From FEN-1073 sp963780865 (GTDB taxonomy: Bacteria; Chloroflexota; Anaerolineae; Anaerolineales; RBG-16-64-43), in assembly GCA_963780865.1 (NCBI GenBank), contig CAWADT010000009.1:62001-126000 (forward strand): a stretch of 64,000 bases of DNA. Direction: 5' to 3'. Of the stretch, positions 6,903 to 15,878 are shown piece after piece (the first letter of the stretch is position 1; each line of letters opens with the position of its first letter). Below the pieces are notes generated by a model. That model did not search any database. It saw only the letters and a list, made by a program, of their open reading frames with translations, and was not told the origin of the DNA. Made by a program: the position numbers and the translations under genes.

Positions 6903-9707
6903 GTGCCTCGACCAAAGAAATCTGAATCCAAAACCGTCCCCGTCACCGCCATTCGCCACCCGGAAAAGCGGACAAACATCCCCACCGATGAGCTGCAGGA
7001 TTTCGTCTCGGAAGACGAAAAGCATCCCAAGACCGTGCTCTATCCGCGCGATACTTCGCTCGACCCGCAATTGGTATGGAAGGGCAAGGACGAACAGGAT
7101 AGCCACGATCTGACCGTACCGGCCGTCCCGGTTTACATCCAGGAAAAGATCCATCCACAGGCGATAATCGAGAACGTGCGCACTGAAGCGAAAAAGGGTG
7201 CGCCGCAACAAGCTTCGCTTTTTTCCGATTTCAACGGCATTTCCTTCGAGGAATTGATCGAGTTTTACCGCCACGAGCAAAACTGGTCAAACCGGATGAT
7301 CCTGGGCGATTCGCTCCTGGTGATGACCTCGCTTGCGGAAAAGGAGCGGCTCAAGGGGCAGGTCCAGATGATCTACATCGACCCGCCCTACGGTATCAAG
7401 TTCGGCTCCAACTGGCAGGTAAGCACGCGAAAGCGCGACATAAAGGACGGCAAGGCTGAGGATACGACCCGACAGCCGGAGCAGATCAAAGCGTTCCGGG
7501 ATACGTGGGAGTTGGGAATACATTCATATCTAGCATACATGCGAGATAGGTTGGTGGCGGCGAGGGAATTATTATCAGAAAGTGGAAGTATATTTATTCA
7601 AATAGGTGATGAAAATGTTCATTTAGTCAGAAACATCTTAGATGAGGTATTTGGAAGTGAGAATTTTATTGCGTTGATAACTGTACAAAAAATGGCTGGA
7701 CTCGCCTCCCAATTCTTGAAAGGAGCTTGTGATTACATTATTTGGTATGTAAAGAACAAGGAGCAAACGAAATATCGGCAACTCTATTATGAAAAAATCC
7801 TCGGGATTGGTCATGGTTCAGGAGCAAGGTACGACCAAATCATCTCACCGTTTGGTGAAAGACGCCCCATAATAAAAGATAATAATGAACTTAAAAATTT
7901 TATTGAAGATGGCTGGAGCATTTTCCGACATACAACTTTAACTACATTTGGATCAGGTGGATCTTCATTCTTCCAGTTTAAATTTTATGGTGGTAATTAC
8001 TTGCCAAGCAATACAAAGGGATGGCTTACTACTGAGAGTGGTATGAATAGACTTGGTATGGCAGGACGCATATCAAAGACGGGAGATTCAATCGGATATA
8101 TTCGGTTTCTTGAAGATTTTCCAGCTTATGAGATTAATAATGTATGGTCTGATATTTCTAGTCCACCCGATGTTATATATGTAGTCCAGACACATTCAAA
8201 ATTAATTGAACGCTGTATGCTCATGACCACCGACCCAGGTGACCTTGTACTCGATCCGACATGCGGTTCTGGCACGACGGCGTATGTCGCCGAACAATGG
8301 GGCCGGCGCTGGATCACGATCGATACCTCGCGCGTCGCGATCGCGCTGGCGCGCACGCGTCTGATGGCCGCGCGCTACCCCTATTATCTGTTAGCCGATA
8401 CACCCGAAGGCGCAAAGATGGACGCTGAAGCTGCAGGCCATCTTCCCCCCAACGGCCAGTTGGCAACTACAAGCGGGCTAGCCAATATCAATCGCGGTTT
8501 CGTCTACAAGCGCGTCCTGCACGTCACGCTCAAATCCATCGCCAACAACGAGGAGATCGATTCGATCCACGCCAAGTGGCAGGAACAACTCGAACCGATC
8601 CGTGTCAAACTAAACAAATTGCTCAAGGAAAACTGGGAAGAATGGGAAATCCCGCGAGAGCTCCCTTCCCCTAGCCATGGGGGAAGGGATGGGGAAGGGG
8701 GTAAGCTTCTCGCCGAATGGTGGAAGTTGCGCCGCGAGCGACAGCAGGAGATCGACGCCAGCATCGCCAAACGCGCCGATACCGAACTGCTTTACGACCA
8801 GCCGTACGAGGATAACAAGCGTATCCGCGTGGCCGGGCCGTTCACCGTCGAAAGTCTTTCCCCGCACCGGGTGCTCGCCGCCGAGGAAGAACGCCCCGCC
8901 ACCGAAGCCGCCGGGCAGGCGGAAACGGCGCAGGGGTTCGTGCAAATGATCATTGACAACTTGAAAGCCGCGGGCGTGCAGAACACCATCAAAAAGGAAC
9001 GCCTCAAATTCGACCGGTTGGAGCCGTTCGCCGGCGAGTGGATCCACGCCACCGGCGAATACTCCGAAGGCGGCAAGACCAAGCGCGTTGCGGTTAGCAT
9101 CGGGCCGGAACATGGTACGGTCGGGAAGGATCAAATAAAGGAAGCGGCCAAGGAAGCCGTCAAAGGCGTCGGATTCGATCTCCTAATCGTTTGCGGGTTT
9201 GCCTTCGATCCACTCGTCAATGATGAATCTAAACGGTACGGAAACCTGAATGTGCTGATCACCCACATGAATCCTGATCTTTCGATGGGCGACGAGTTAC
9301 TCAAGAAAACCGGCGCGGCCAACCTCTTCATGGTTTTTGGGGAGCCGGATTTGAAAATCGATAAACAAAAAGATGGTCGCATTATTGTAACTATTAAAGG
9401 GGTCGACGTTTATGATCCGACGACCGGCGAAATTCGCTCGCATTCCACCGACGATATCGCCTGCTGGTTCATCGACACCGACTATAACGGGGAATCCTTC
9501 TTCGTCCGGCACGCCTACTTCACCGGAGCCGATCAGCCTTACGAAAAGCTCAAACGCGCGCTGCGCGCCGAGGTGGACGAGGCCGCCTGGTCGGCCTTGT
9601 ATTCCACCAAGAGCCTGCCCTTCGACCCGCCCGCCAAGGGCAAGATCGCGGTGAAGGTGATCAATCACTACGGGGATGAGGTGATGAAGGTGTATGAGGT
9701 GAAATAA
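6903..9707 (+). CDS. Site-specific DNA methyltransferase, type III Mod-like
   Basis: A 934-aa N6-adenine-type methyltransferase giving self-protection and specificity to the restriction operon. Motif IV is DPPY at residues 160-163; motif I, DPTCGSGTT, is at 451-459, so the order (IV, then specificity region, then I) is that of beta-class/type III Mod enzymes. Residues ~203-447, between these motifs, are encoded by DNA far more AT-rich than either flank, consistent with an exchanged target-recognition domain. A GTG start at 6903 is preferred because AGGAG lies seven bases upstream; longer starts run through the palindromic repeat. The C-terminal ~350 aa, conserved with other long Mod-like proteins of this kind, includes an in-frame palindromic insertion at 8665-8704. 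Confidence 0.88.
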   Translation: MPRPKKSESKTVPVTAIRHPEKRTNIPTDELQDFVSEDEKHPKTVLYPRDTSLDPQLVWKGKDEQDSHDLTVPAVPVYIQEKIHPQAIIENVRTEAKKGAPQQASLFSDFNGISFEELIEFYRHEQNWSNRMILGDSLLVMTSLAEKERLKGQVQMIYIDPPYGIKFGSNWQVSTRKRDIKDGKAEDTTRQPEQIKAFRDTWELGIHSYLAYMRDRLVAARELLSESGSIFIQIGDENVHLVRNILDEVFGSENFIALITVQKMAGLASQFLKGACDYIIWYVKNKEQTKYRQLYYEKILGIGHGSGARYDQIISPFGERRPIIKDNNELKNFIEDGWSIFRHTTLTTFGSGGSSFFQFKFYGGNYLPSNTKGWLTTESGMNRLGMAGRISKTGDSIGYIRFLEDFPAYEINNVWSDISSPPDVIYVVQTHSKLIERCMLMTTDPGDLVLDPTCGSGTTAYVAEQWGRRWITIDTSRVAIALARTRLMAARYPYYLLADTPEGAKMDAEAAGHLPPNGQLATTSGLANINRGFVYKRVLHVTLKSIANNEEIDSIHAKWQEQLEPIRVKLNKLLKENWEEWEIPRELPSPSHGGRDGEGGKLLAEWWKLRRERQQEIDASIAKRADTELLYDQPYEDNKRIRVAGPFTVESLSPHRVLAAEEERPATEAAGQAETAQGFVQMIIDNLKAAGVQNTIKKERLKFDRLEPFAGEWIHATGEYSEGGKTKRVAVSIGPEHGTVGKDQIKEAAKEAVKGVGFDLLIVCGFAFDPLVNDESKRYGNLNVLITHMNPDLSMGDELLKKTGAANLFMVFGEPDLKIDKQKDGRIIVTIKGVDVYDPTTGEIRSHSTDDIACWFIDTDYNGESFFVRHAYFTGADQPYEKLKRALRAEVDEAAWSALYSTKSLPFDPPAKGKIAVKVINHYGDEVMKVYEVK
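8665..8704. repeat. In-frame palindromic insertion within the methyltransferase gene
   Basis: CTTCCCC-TAGCCAT-GGGGGAAG hairpin followed by GGATGGGGAAGGGG, resembling the family A intergenic repeats. It adds a low-complexity stretch (LPSPSHGGRDGEGGK) to the protein without breaking the frame. Confidence 0.6.
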
Positions 9708-9879
9708 GTAAAATCCACGGTTATTTTCGAGAAAAGGCCATTTATTTATGTGTGTTAAGAAGAAGTGAATTTTATTTTGGCATGCGTACTATCCGGCATA
9801 AGATAGAAGGGCATAGAGCAATTATTGCTTTGGGAATACACGCGCGTCGGCATTATTTTATTCAAGGAGTAAAAATATT

Positions 9880-10182
9880 ATGGCTAGCAAAAAGAAAATA
9901 GAAAAGCGCAAAGCTGTGCAAGGCGAGCGAATGATTGAAATGAGAATTTATTTTTGGACCAATGATCTAGTAAAAGGCGCCGGGGTAATCCGACCAAAAC
10001 ATGCTTGGTCGAGCGGAATGATCCGATTGGAAAAGAATGAATCTCATGGCATCGTTCCGGGGAGGACGCTTCCCTTTCATTCACTGATGGATTTGCCGTC
10101 CGTGATTGAAAAAGTACTTATCGCCCAAGGGATTACCCTCCACGCAACTCGAAAAATGAGAAAATACTTAGATCCACAATAG
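9880..10182 (+). CDS. Small basic protein, unknown function
   Basis: A 100-aa protein with a lysine-rich start (MASKKKIEKRK) and a compact body of predicted strands around MRIYFWTNDL and GMIRLEKNES. AAGGAG lies 11 bases before the ATG. I do not recognise the family. It stands 170 bp after the methyltransferase, in AT-rich DNA unlike the rest of the chromosome and in the same direction as the restriction operon and the next (IS-interrupted) gene. The central W and the pattern VKGAGVIRPKHAWSSGMI look conserved rather than random, and codon use is like that of neighbouring island genes, so I regard it as real. A regulatory or antitoxin-like role is possible but unsupported. Confidence 0.6.
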   Translation: MASKKKIEKRKAVQGERMIEMRIYFWTNDLVKGAGVIRPKHAWSSGMIRLEKNESHGIVPGRTLPFHSLMDLPSVIEKVLIAQGITLHATRKMRKYLDPQ

Positions 10183-10410
10183 TAGGAATATTACTCAATA
10201 TCTATTTACATACGGGATAGATCGATGGCCAAAGAAATTGAATAGGAGAGAATTATGACAATTGTAGATAATCGATACCGAGGGAAGAAAGAATATTTTC
10301 TTGTTTACGCAGAAATGATCAATGCTGCCAAATATCGGGGAACTGTCACTTATCAGGAAGTTGCACAAATTATGGGGCTTTGGGCTTCCCCCGATATTTC
10401 GGACACCTGG

Positions 10411-11313
10411 TTAAGCCTGAACGGATAGCTGTCGCTCGAATTCGTTGGGCGATTTAAAACCCAACGATGAGTGCTTGCGCCACGTATTATAGAACCCTTC
10501 GATGAATTCAAATATTGCCTGATGAGCCTCCTCTCTTATCCGGTAACCCTCCGGTGGAACCAGCTCCATCTTCAACGTGCTCATAAAGCTTTCCGCTGGC
10601 GCATTATCGTAGCAATTACCCGATCGGCTCATGCTGGGCAAAATCCCATGATCCGATAAATCACCCCGGTACTCACCGCTGGCATACGGGCTGCCCCGGT
10701 CCGTGTGATGGATCAGAACTTCTCGAACCACACAACGTTGCCGGAGAGCTTCCTGCAACGCCCGACGCGCCAGGTCACGATCGTTATGCTCTCCGTCAGC
10801 CCAGCCGACAATCTTGCGAGAGCACAGGTCCATGATGATTGCCAAGTACAGCCAGCCTTCCCGGGTGGGAATATACGTGACGTCTCCCACCCAGGCCCGG
10901 TTAATTTCCGTGAAGTGGAATTGCTGATCCAGCAGGTTCGGTGCCACCGGCAGCGACGGATCCGATTGGGTGGTTCGCACCCGACGATAGTGCCGCCGCG
11001 CCCGGATTCCATGGGTTTTCATAAGCTTTTCCACCCGTTTACGGCCGATCCGCCAGCCTTGATCGTGCAGATCGCGATGCATACGCGGACTGCCATAACG
11101 GTGCCGAGTGGCCACTTCCAACTTCCGTAATGCCAGGAGCAGCCGTTGGTTTTCTGCTTCCCGAGGGCTGGGAGTATGTTTCCGCCAGGCATAATATCCG
11201 CTGGCCGAAACCTGCAACGCCCGACACATTCTGACCACGGGAAACATGCTTCGGTGATCTCCGATGAATTGAAATTTCACCGCTGGTCTTGCGAAAAAAC
11301 ACGGACCGCTTTT
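10411..11313 (-). CDS. IS3-family transposase OrfB (DDE integrase), expressed by -1 frameshift
   Basis: Catalytic part of the transposase. In the -1 frame relative to OrfA, the chain continues from the A7 slippery run as KKSGPCFFARPAVKFQFI and reads about 300 codons. The HTH_21-like segment (RYGSPRMHRDL) precedes the retroviral integrase core, with the DDE residues visible in VGDVTYI, HHTDRGSPY and NAPAESFMSTLK. The end, HSSLGFKSPNEFE, is typical of IS3 transposases. No independent start with a ribosome-binding site is seen, so the coordinates mark the part after the shift. Intact catalytic residues suggest the element can still move. Confidence 0.9.
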   Translation of the reverse strand, partial: KSGPCFFARPAVKFQFIGDHRSMFPVVRMCRALQVSASGYYAWRKHTPSPREAENQRLLLALRKLEVATRHRYGSPRMHRDLHDQGWRIGRKRVEKLMKTHGIRARRHYRRVRTTQSDPSLPVAPNLLDQQFHFTEINRAWVGDVTYIPTREGWLYLAIIMDLCSRKIVGWADGEHNDRDLARRALQEALRQRCVVREVLIHHTDRGSPYASGEYRGDLSDHGILPSMSRSGNCYDNAPAESFMSTLKMELVPPEGYRIREEAHQAIFEFIEGFYNTWRKHSSLGFKSPNEFERQLSVQA

Positions 11314-11573
11314 TTTAGGATGTCCCGCTCCAACCGGAGGTTGGCATTTTCCTTCTCTAGCTGCTCGATCCGAGTTTCTGCTTCTTTCAAATTGCCATGT
11401 CCGGGAAATGCCTGTTCCCCATTCTGGCGGAGCTGCCGTTGCCAACGGAAGATGGCGCCTGCCGGTAGTCCCATTTCCCGTTCGATTTGCGAGACCGACT
11501 TTTCGCTCGTCTCGGCCAGCCTGAGCGTTTCCAGCTTGAATTCCTTTGTGTAGCTCCTGCGTGGATTGACCAT
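11277..11573 (-). CDS. IS3-family transposase OrfA
   Basis: A 98-aa protein with an N-terminal helix-turn-helix (KEFKLETLRL...SVSQIEREMGLPAGAIFRW) that binds the IS ends, and a C-terminal leucine-zipper coiled coil (EQLEKENANLRLERDILKKA). A run of seven A residues on the coding strand (11310-11316) lies in the ILKKA codons, the usual place for the programmed -1 shift that makes the OrfAB transposase. The gene overlaps the orfB frame. OrfA alone normally acts as a regulator of transposition. Recognition is secure from the architecture and from the element's ends. Confidence 0.9.
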   Translation of the reverse strand: MVNPRRSYTKEFKLETLRLAETSEKSVSQIEREMGLPAGAIFRWQRQLRQNGEQAFPGHGNLKEAETRIEQLEKENANLRLERDILKKAVRVFSQDQR

Positions 11574-12084
11574 GATTGACTCCCTGGAATAAGTGTACTA
11601 TGGCTTATCCAGGTGTCCGTTTTATCGGGGGAGGTTCACTTCCGTTGCGGGGCAATAAAATGGGGAAGGAAGTGGGTTGGATTCTCGGTGAAATTTCCGA
11701 TGACGAGGTTGCTAATGGAAGACCAATGCTAAGCGCTATTGCAGTGAATGTGAAAGGTCAGCCAGGTGAGGGCTTTTTCGCGCTGGCCAGACAACATGGA
11801 AAATTAATAGATGATAGCGAGCAGACATTCTGGGAAAGAGAGCGCCAACTTGTTTACGAGACATGGAAAATCCCATTGAAATAAGGATTCGAAAAAAGTT
11901 TGTTCGACAAAGAAAAAAGGACTGAATTAACAATAAAACCAAGAATATTTTCAGGGTATGTTCAGGGTGGGAGAAAACGAACAAATAATAGGCAAGATGG
12001 ATGAGCTTGATCAAGTCTCTCTAGGAAAATTTTGTTGATATTAGGAAAAAGGATAGCGGTGGGATAAGAAATTAGGAGCCAGCC

Positions 12085-15000
12085 ATGGGAAACATTAGCC
12101 AAGGGTCGCGACAATTACCTCTACGGCACATCTCCATCCGTGTTCCATGGAACGATACCAATTGGAGCGGTATTGTATGCCAAAAACCGGCCGATAATGC
12201 ATCCTGCCTTATCCTTCGGCGAATTCGAGCGACTCGCAAGGATGCAGAGGAAACATCAGTGGCCGGAAAAACCTGGAATGACTTGTCACAGGAAAATCTG
12301 CCTCCTTGTGTCAGTGAGCATGGCCAGTTCATGTCTCCATGTGAATTGGTACGGAATATTCAGCATCCTTATGCCGAACACAGTGAGGCACATAAGCATA
12401 TCGTTCCCACACCTTACCGGTACGCGCCATACTCCGCAGCAGCAGTTCCTTTCAACTGGATGCTGCGTGAATCCGCTGAAGATATCGTTAAAAAGTTTGA
12501 ATTGGGGTACCAACCCGCCTTGGAAACACAAGCCGATGAAATCATGGGGTATGAGACTTCCTGGGTCCAGGAAAAAGAAAATCAGCTGGTTATGTTGGAC
12601 ACCTTCTTCAGCGCCATCCAACCTCAAAAATCGCTGGTCTTCTTCTATGCCAAACGGACACCTCTAGTTGATGACGTTCGACGTGTTCTGATAGGGGTTG
12701 GGTGGGTGACTCATGTCGGCGATCCAGTCGAATACAAATACAAGGAAGCCGGCACGCTAAAAAGTGTTTTGTGGGAAAGAAATATCCAACATTCTATCCG
12801 CGATGGTTTTAAGGATGGTTTTCTACTGCCCTACCACGAGGTGATCAAATACCTCGAGCAACACCCTGACGATGACCCTTCGAAATATGTGGCATTTATT
12901 CCGGATGATCAATTCTGGGCTTTCAGTTATGGGAGTCAACATATCACCAATGATGGAGCGATTGGTTCACTGCTTGCTTGTGGGAAGGCCATCCAGAATA
13001 TCCAGAAAATCATCCCCGGAAAATGGGAACAAGTCCTTTCTTGGTTAGATGCTAGATTAAATGAATTGTGGGATATGCGCGGACCATGCCCGGGCCTTGG
13101 TTCAGCTCTAACGGCCTTTGGCCTGGAAAATGGATCGCTTGTTGCATATGAATTGGAACGCATTCTGACCGAAAAACCGGAAACGGTTGGCACTGATCCC
13201 TGGCCATTGGTGGACCGCTTGTTCAAACAACCGGAAACTTTTCCGCCAGAGATTGGGAAAAAAGTTGGCAAGACTCTGCAAAAACTTTGGATGACTTTAC
13301 CTGATGAACGCCGGGCATTGCTCAAACTGCTCAGCCGTTTTGAACTGACTGCGCCGCAAGCCACTCGTTATTATGTCCATGAGGAAAAACAACGAGCGGA
13401 TTTCTGTATTAAAGCGGATGATTTGGAACTTATCTCCAATCCTTACCGGCTTTATGAATTGGATCGTGTAACGCCCGATCCGGTCAACCTGGCTACAGTC
13501 GACCGAGGCATTTTTCCAGATGAAAGCATCCGTCAAAAATATCCGGTGCCTGCACAATCGCAGATCCCGGACGCGTTGGATCCCCGCCGAGTATGTGCAT
13601 TTGTGATTCGCCAGTTGGATCTTGCAACGCAAAATGGGCATACCTTGCAACCCCGTGACAAGATCATTCAAGAAATTCGCGAATTGGATGTTCAGCCTGA
13701 TTGTCCCGTAACCGGCGACTTAATGTCCGTGGTGGAGCAGGCCTTTGAACCCCGTGTCCATGTTATAAAACTTCACGACGATAAACACGCATACCAGCTT
13801 GATGAACTCTATAAAGCTGGAGAAAAAATACGATCGAATATTACGCGCCGCCCAAGCGGCACGCGCCATAGCGCGAAAATCGATTGGGAGAAGCTTCTGG
13901 CCGAGGCGATCAAATCTCCCGTCGATACCGCAGACCAGGATGAAGCAAATGCGCGAAAGGAAAAAACGGCCGCACTTGAAGAATTATTTGCATCCCGCTT
14001 CTCCGTTCTGATTGGACCTGCCGGTACAGGTAAAACCACTTTGCTTAAAGTGCTAAGTCATGAACCTTCTGTAGCCGCAGGAGGGGTTTTACTACTTGCT
14101 CCCACCGGAAAAGCACGCGTTAGGATGGAAACGCAGGCAGAATTGAAAGGAGCTCAAACCATTGCGCAATTATTACTGCCGCTTGACCGATATGAACCGC
14201 AAACAGGCATATATCGTCCATCCAACCGAAATCCGGGGGTAGACAGTTATAAAACCGTCATTATCGATGAAGCGTCCATGCTAACTGAAGATCAGCTTGC
14301 GGCGGTAATGGATGGGATCAAGGGCGCAGAAAGGATTATTCTTGTAGGAGATCCTCGGCAACTTCCTCCGATTGGCGCCGGTCGTCCTTTCCTCGACATC
14401 GTACAGAAGCTGACTCCGGAGAATACTGATTTCATATTTCCTCGAATTGGTCCAGGTTATGCCGAACTGACCATCCGACGGCGTCAAATTGGTGAAAAGA
14501 GGGATGATTTACTCCTAGCGGAATGGTTTAGCGGTCGCCCTCTGGATCCGGGAGCAGATGAAATCTGGCAAAAGATCCAAGAAGGAACACATTCGAATCA
14601 TTTGGACTTTGTTGAATGGAACAACCCCGAGGACCTTCAAAATATATTGTTGGACACTCTTGTGAAAGAGTTGAACTTAGATGGAAGAGACGATTCAAAC
14701 AAATTTGAAGTATCTTTGGGCGGCTCAGAATTCAAAGAGTACGTATTTTTCTGGGAAACAAAAGCTGGAAAAACGGGTGCTTGCTCAAAAGTGGAGGACT
14801 GGGAAATCTTATCCCCGGTTCGCAATAATCCATTCGGTGTGGAAGCCCTCAATCGCCTCATCCAGACTACATTCCGCACTAAAACAAAAGAATGGGCTTC
14901 GAAGAAATACGGGCGAAAAATACCGAAACCAATGGGCCGTGAAGAAATATTGTATGGAGACAAGGTAATTCAAACCCAGAATCAGAGGCGTTTCAAGGTA

Positions 15001-15837
15001 TATCCAAAGGAAAATGCGCTTAACTATGTCGCCAACGGTGAATTAGGGATTGCTGTTGGGCAGTATAAAACAAAGAATATGAATTTCACACCGTATGCCC
15101 TGGAAATCGAGTTTTCGTCGCAGCCCGGTTTTAAGTACTCCTATTCCGGCGGAGATTTTGTAGAAGAATCGTATCCGACACTGGAGTTGGCGTACGCATT
15201 GACAGTCCACAAAACACAAGGTTCGGAATTTGGCCTTACATTTGTGGTCATCCCTAACCCCTGTCGTCTGCTTTCTCGCGAACTCCTATACACGGCCTTA
15301 ACACGGCAAAGAAATAGGGTCGTTGTATTCCACCAAGGTCCTTTGCAGGATTTGAAAAATTACTCCAACGATTTCTACTCCGAGTTTGCAGCTCGATTGA
15401 CAAATCTTCTGGATGCTCCAAAACCGGTAGAGGTAATTGAGAAATTCCTTGAAGACAAACTGATTCATAGAACCGGGAAAGGTATTTGCATGCGGTCCAA
15501 GTCGGAGGTAATCATTGCTTCTGAATTTGATCATGCGGGGATAGAATACACCTATGAGAGCAAGTTGTTGGGGCAAGATGGAACCGCGCGTTACCCAGAC
15601 TTTGTAATCAATGATGTTGAGAGCGGTCGCCAGTATTATTGGGAACATCTTGGCATGCTTTATAAGCCGGACTATAAGCAGCGCTGGGAAAAGAAGCTCG
15701 CCTGGTATAGGAAACAAGGCATACTTCCGATAGAAGAAGGCGGCGGATCACATGGAATTTTGATTACTACGGCCGACCATCCAAACGGCGCAATTGATGT
15801 AACAGAAATTCAAGGGATAATTAAGAAAATTTCCTAG
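12085..15837 (+). CDS. RecD-like superfamily 1 helicase with C-terminal nuclease-like domain
   Basis: A 1250-aa DNA helicase predicted to unwind and cut DNA. Helicase motifs: GPAGTGKT at 644-651, IDEAS with D728, GDPRQLPPIGAG soon after, and a RecD-type motif V/VI (LTVHKTQGSEF, LLYTALTRQRNRVVVF). The last ~115 residues have a restriction-like pattern: SKSE (E1141), YPDF (D1172) and WEHLG (E1187) followed by Lys-rich KKLAWYRKQGI. The first ~260 residues form a distinct domain beginning HISIRVPWNDTNWSG...CLILRRI; I have a memory of this domain in other large AAA proteins but know no function. Starts at the ATG after AGGAG. It lies in an AT-rich island and is followed by two co-oriented genes, so a defence role is likely but inferred. 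Confidence 0.82.
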   Translation: MGNISQGSRQLPLRHISIRVPWNDTNWSGIVCQKPADNASCLILRRIRATRKDAEETSVAGKTWNDLSQENLPPCVSEHGQFMSPCELVRNIQHPYAEHSEAHKHIVPTPYRYAPYSAAAVPFNWMLRESAEDIVKKFELGYQPALETQADEIMGYETSWVQEKENQLVMLDTFFSAIQPQKSLVFFYAKRTPLVDDVRRVLIGVGWVTHVGDPVEYKYKEAGTLKSVLWERNIQHSIRDGFKDGFLLPYHEVIKYLEQHPDDDPSKYVAFIPDDQFWAFSYGSQHITNDGAIGSLLACGKAIQNIQKIIPGKWEQVLSWLDARLNELWDMRGPCPGLGSALTAFGLENGSLVAYELERILTEKPETVGTDPWPLVDRLFKQPETFPPEIGKKVGKTLQKLWMTLPDERRALLKLLSRFELTAPQATRYYVHEEKQRADFCIKADDLELISNPYRLYELDRVTPDPVNLATVDRGIFPDESIRQKYPVPAQSQIPDALDPRRVCAFVIRQLDLATQNGHTLQPRDKIIQEIRELDVQPDCPVTGDLMSVVEQAFEPRVHVIKLHDDKHAYQLDELYKAGEKIRSNITRRPSGTRHSAKIDWEKLLAEAIKSPVDTADQDEANARKEKTAALEELFASRFSVLIGPAGTGKTTLLKVLSHEPSVAAGGVLLLAPTGKARVRMETQAELKGAQTIAQLLLPLDRYEPQTGIYRPSNRNPGVDSYKTVIIDEASMLTEDQLAAVMDGIKGAERIILVGDPRQLPPIGAGRPFLDIVQKLTPENTDFIFPRIGPGYAELTIRRRQIGEKRDDLLLAEWFSGRPLDPGADEIWQKIQEGTHSNHLDFVEWNNPEDLQNILLDTLVKELNLDGRDDSNKFEVSLGGSEFKEYVFFWETKAGKTGACSKVEDWEILSPVRNNPFGVEALNRLIQTTFRTKTKEWASKKYGRKIPKPMGREEILYGDKVIQTQNQRRFKVYPKENALNYVANGELGIAVGQYKTKNMNFTPYALEIEFSSQPGFKYSYSGGDFVEESYPTLELAYALTVHKTQGSEFGLTFVVIPNPCRLLSRELLYTALTRQRNRVVVFHQGPLQDLKNYSNDFYSEFAARLTNLLDAPKPVEVIEKFLEDKLIHRTGKGICMRSKSEVIIASEFDHAGIEYTYESKLLGQDGTARYPDFVINDVESGRQYYWEHLGMLYKPDYKQRWEKKLAWYRKQGILPIEEGGGSHGILITTADHPNGAIDVTEIQGIIKKIS

Positions 15838-15878
15838 AAAATAACCCATCAAAAAGGCAACCCCTAAGGAGGTGATTT

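Larger units (their letters stand above)
10381..11638 (-). mobile_element. IS3-family insertion sequence, complete, 1258 bp
   Basis: Imperfect terminal inverted repeats begin TGGGCTTCCCCCGATA on the left and, read inward from the right, TGAACCTCCCCCGATA; both continue to CGGACACCTGG and AAGCC. The element is flanked by a direct CTT duplication (10378-10380 and 11639-11641), the 3-bp size usual for this family. It carries orfA and orfB with a -1 frameshift signal. The intact ends and target duplication imply a recent insertion. Confidence 0.93.
10255..11884 (+). pseudogene. Small conserved gene interrupted by an IS3-family element
   Basis: The two parts are 10255-10380 (42 codons from an ATG with AGGAG eight bases upstream) and 11642-11884 (80 codons plus stop). 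Removing the IS (10381-11638) and one CTT target copy restores a single frame with the junction QIMGL-PLRGNKMGK and a 122-aa product. The product contains YQEVAQIMGLPLRGNKMGK, an apparent helix-turn-helix-like start, and a conserved-looking block GRPMLSAIAVNVKGQPGEGF near its end. I do not know its function; it looks like a small conserved protein of the kind found near restriction genes. In this strain the protein is cut after residue 42 and is presumably inactive. Confidence 0.8.
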
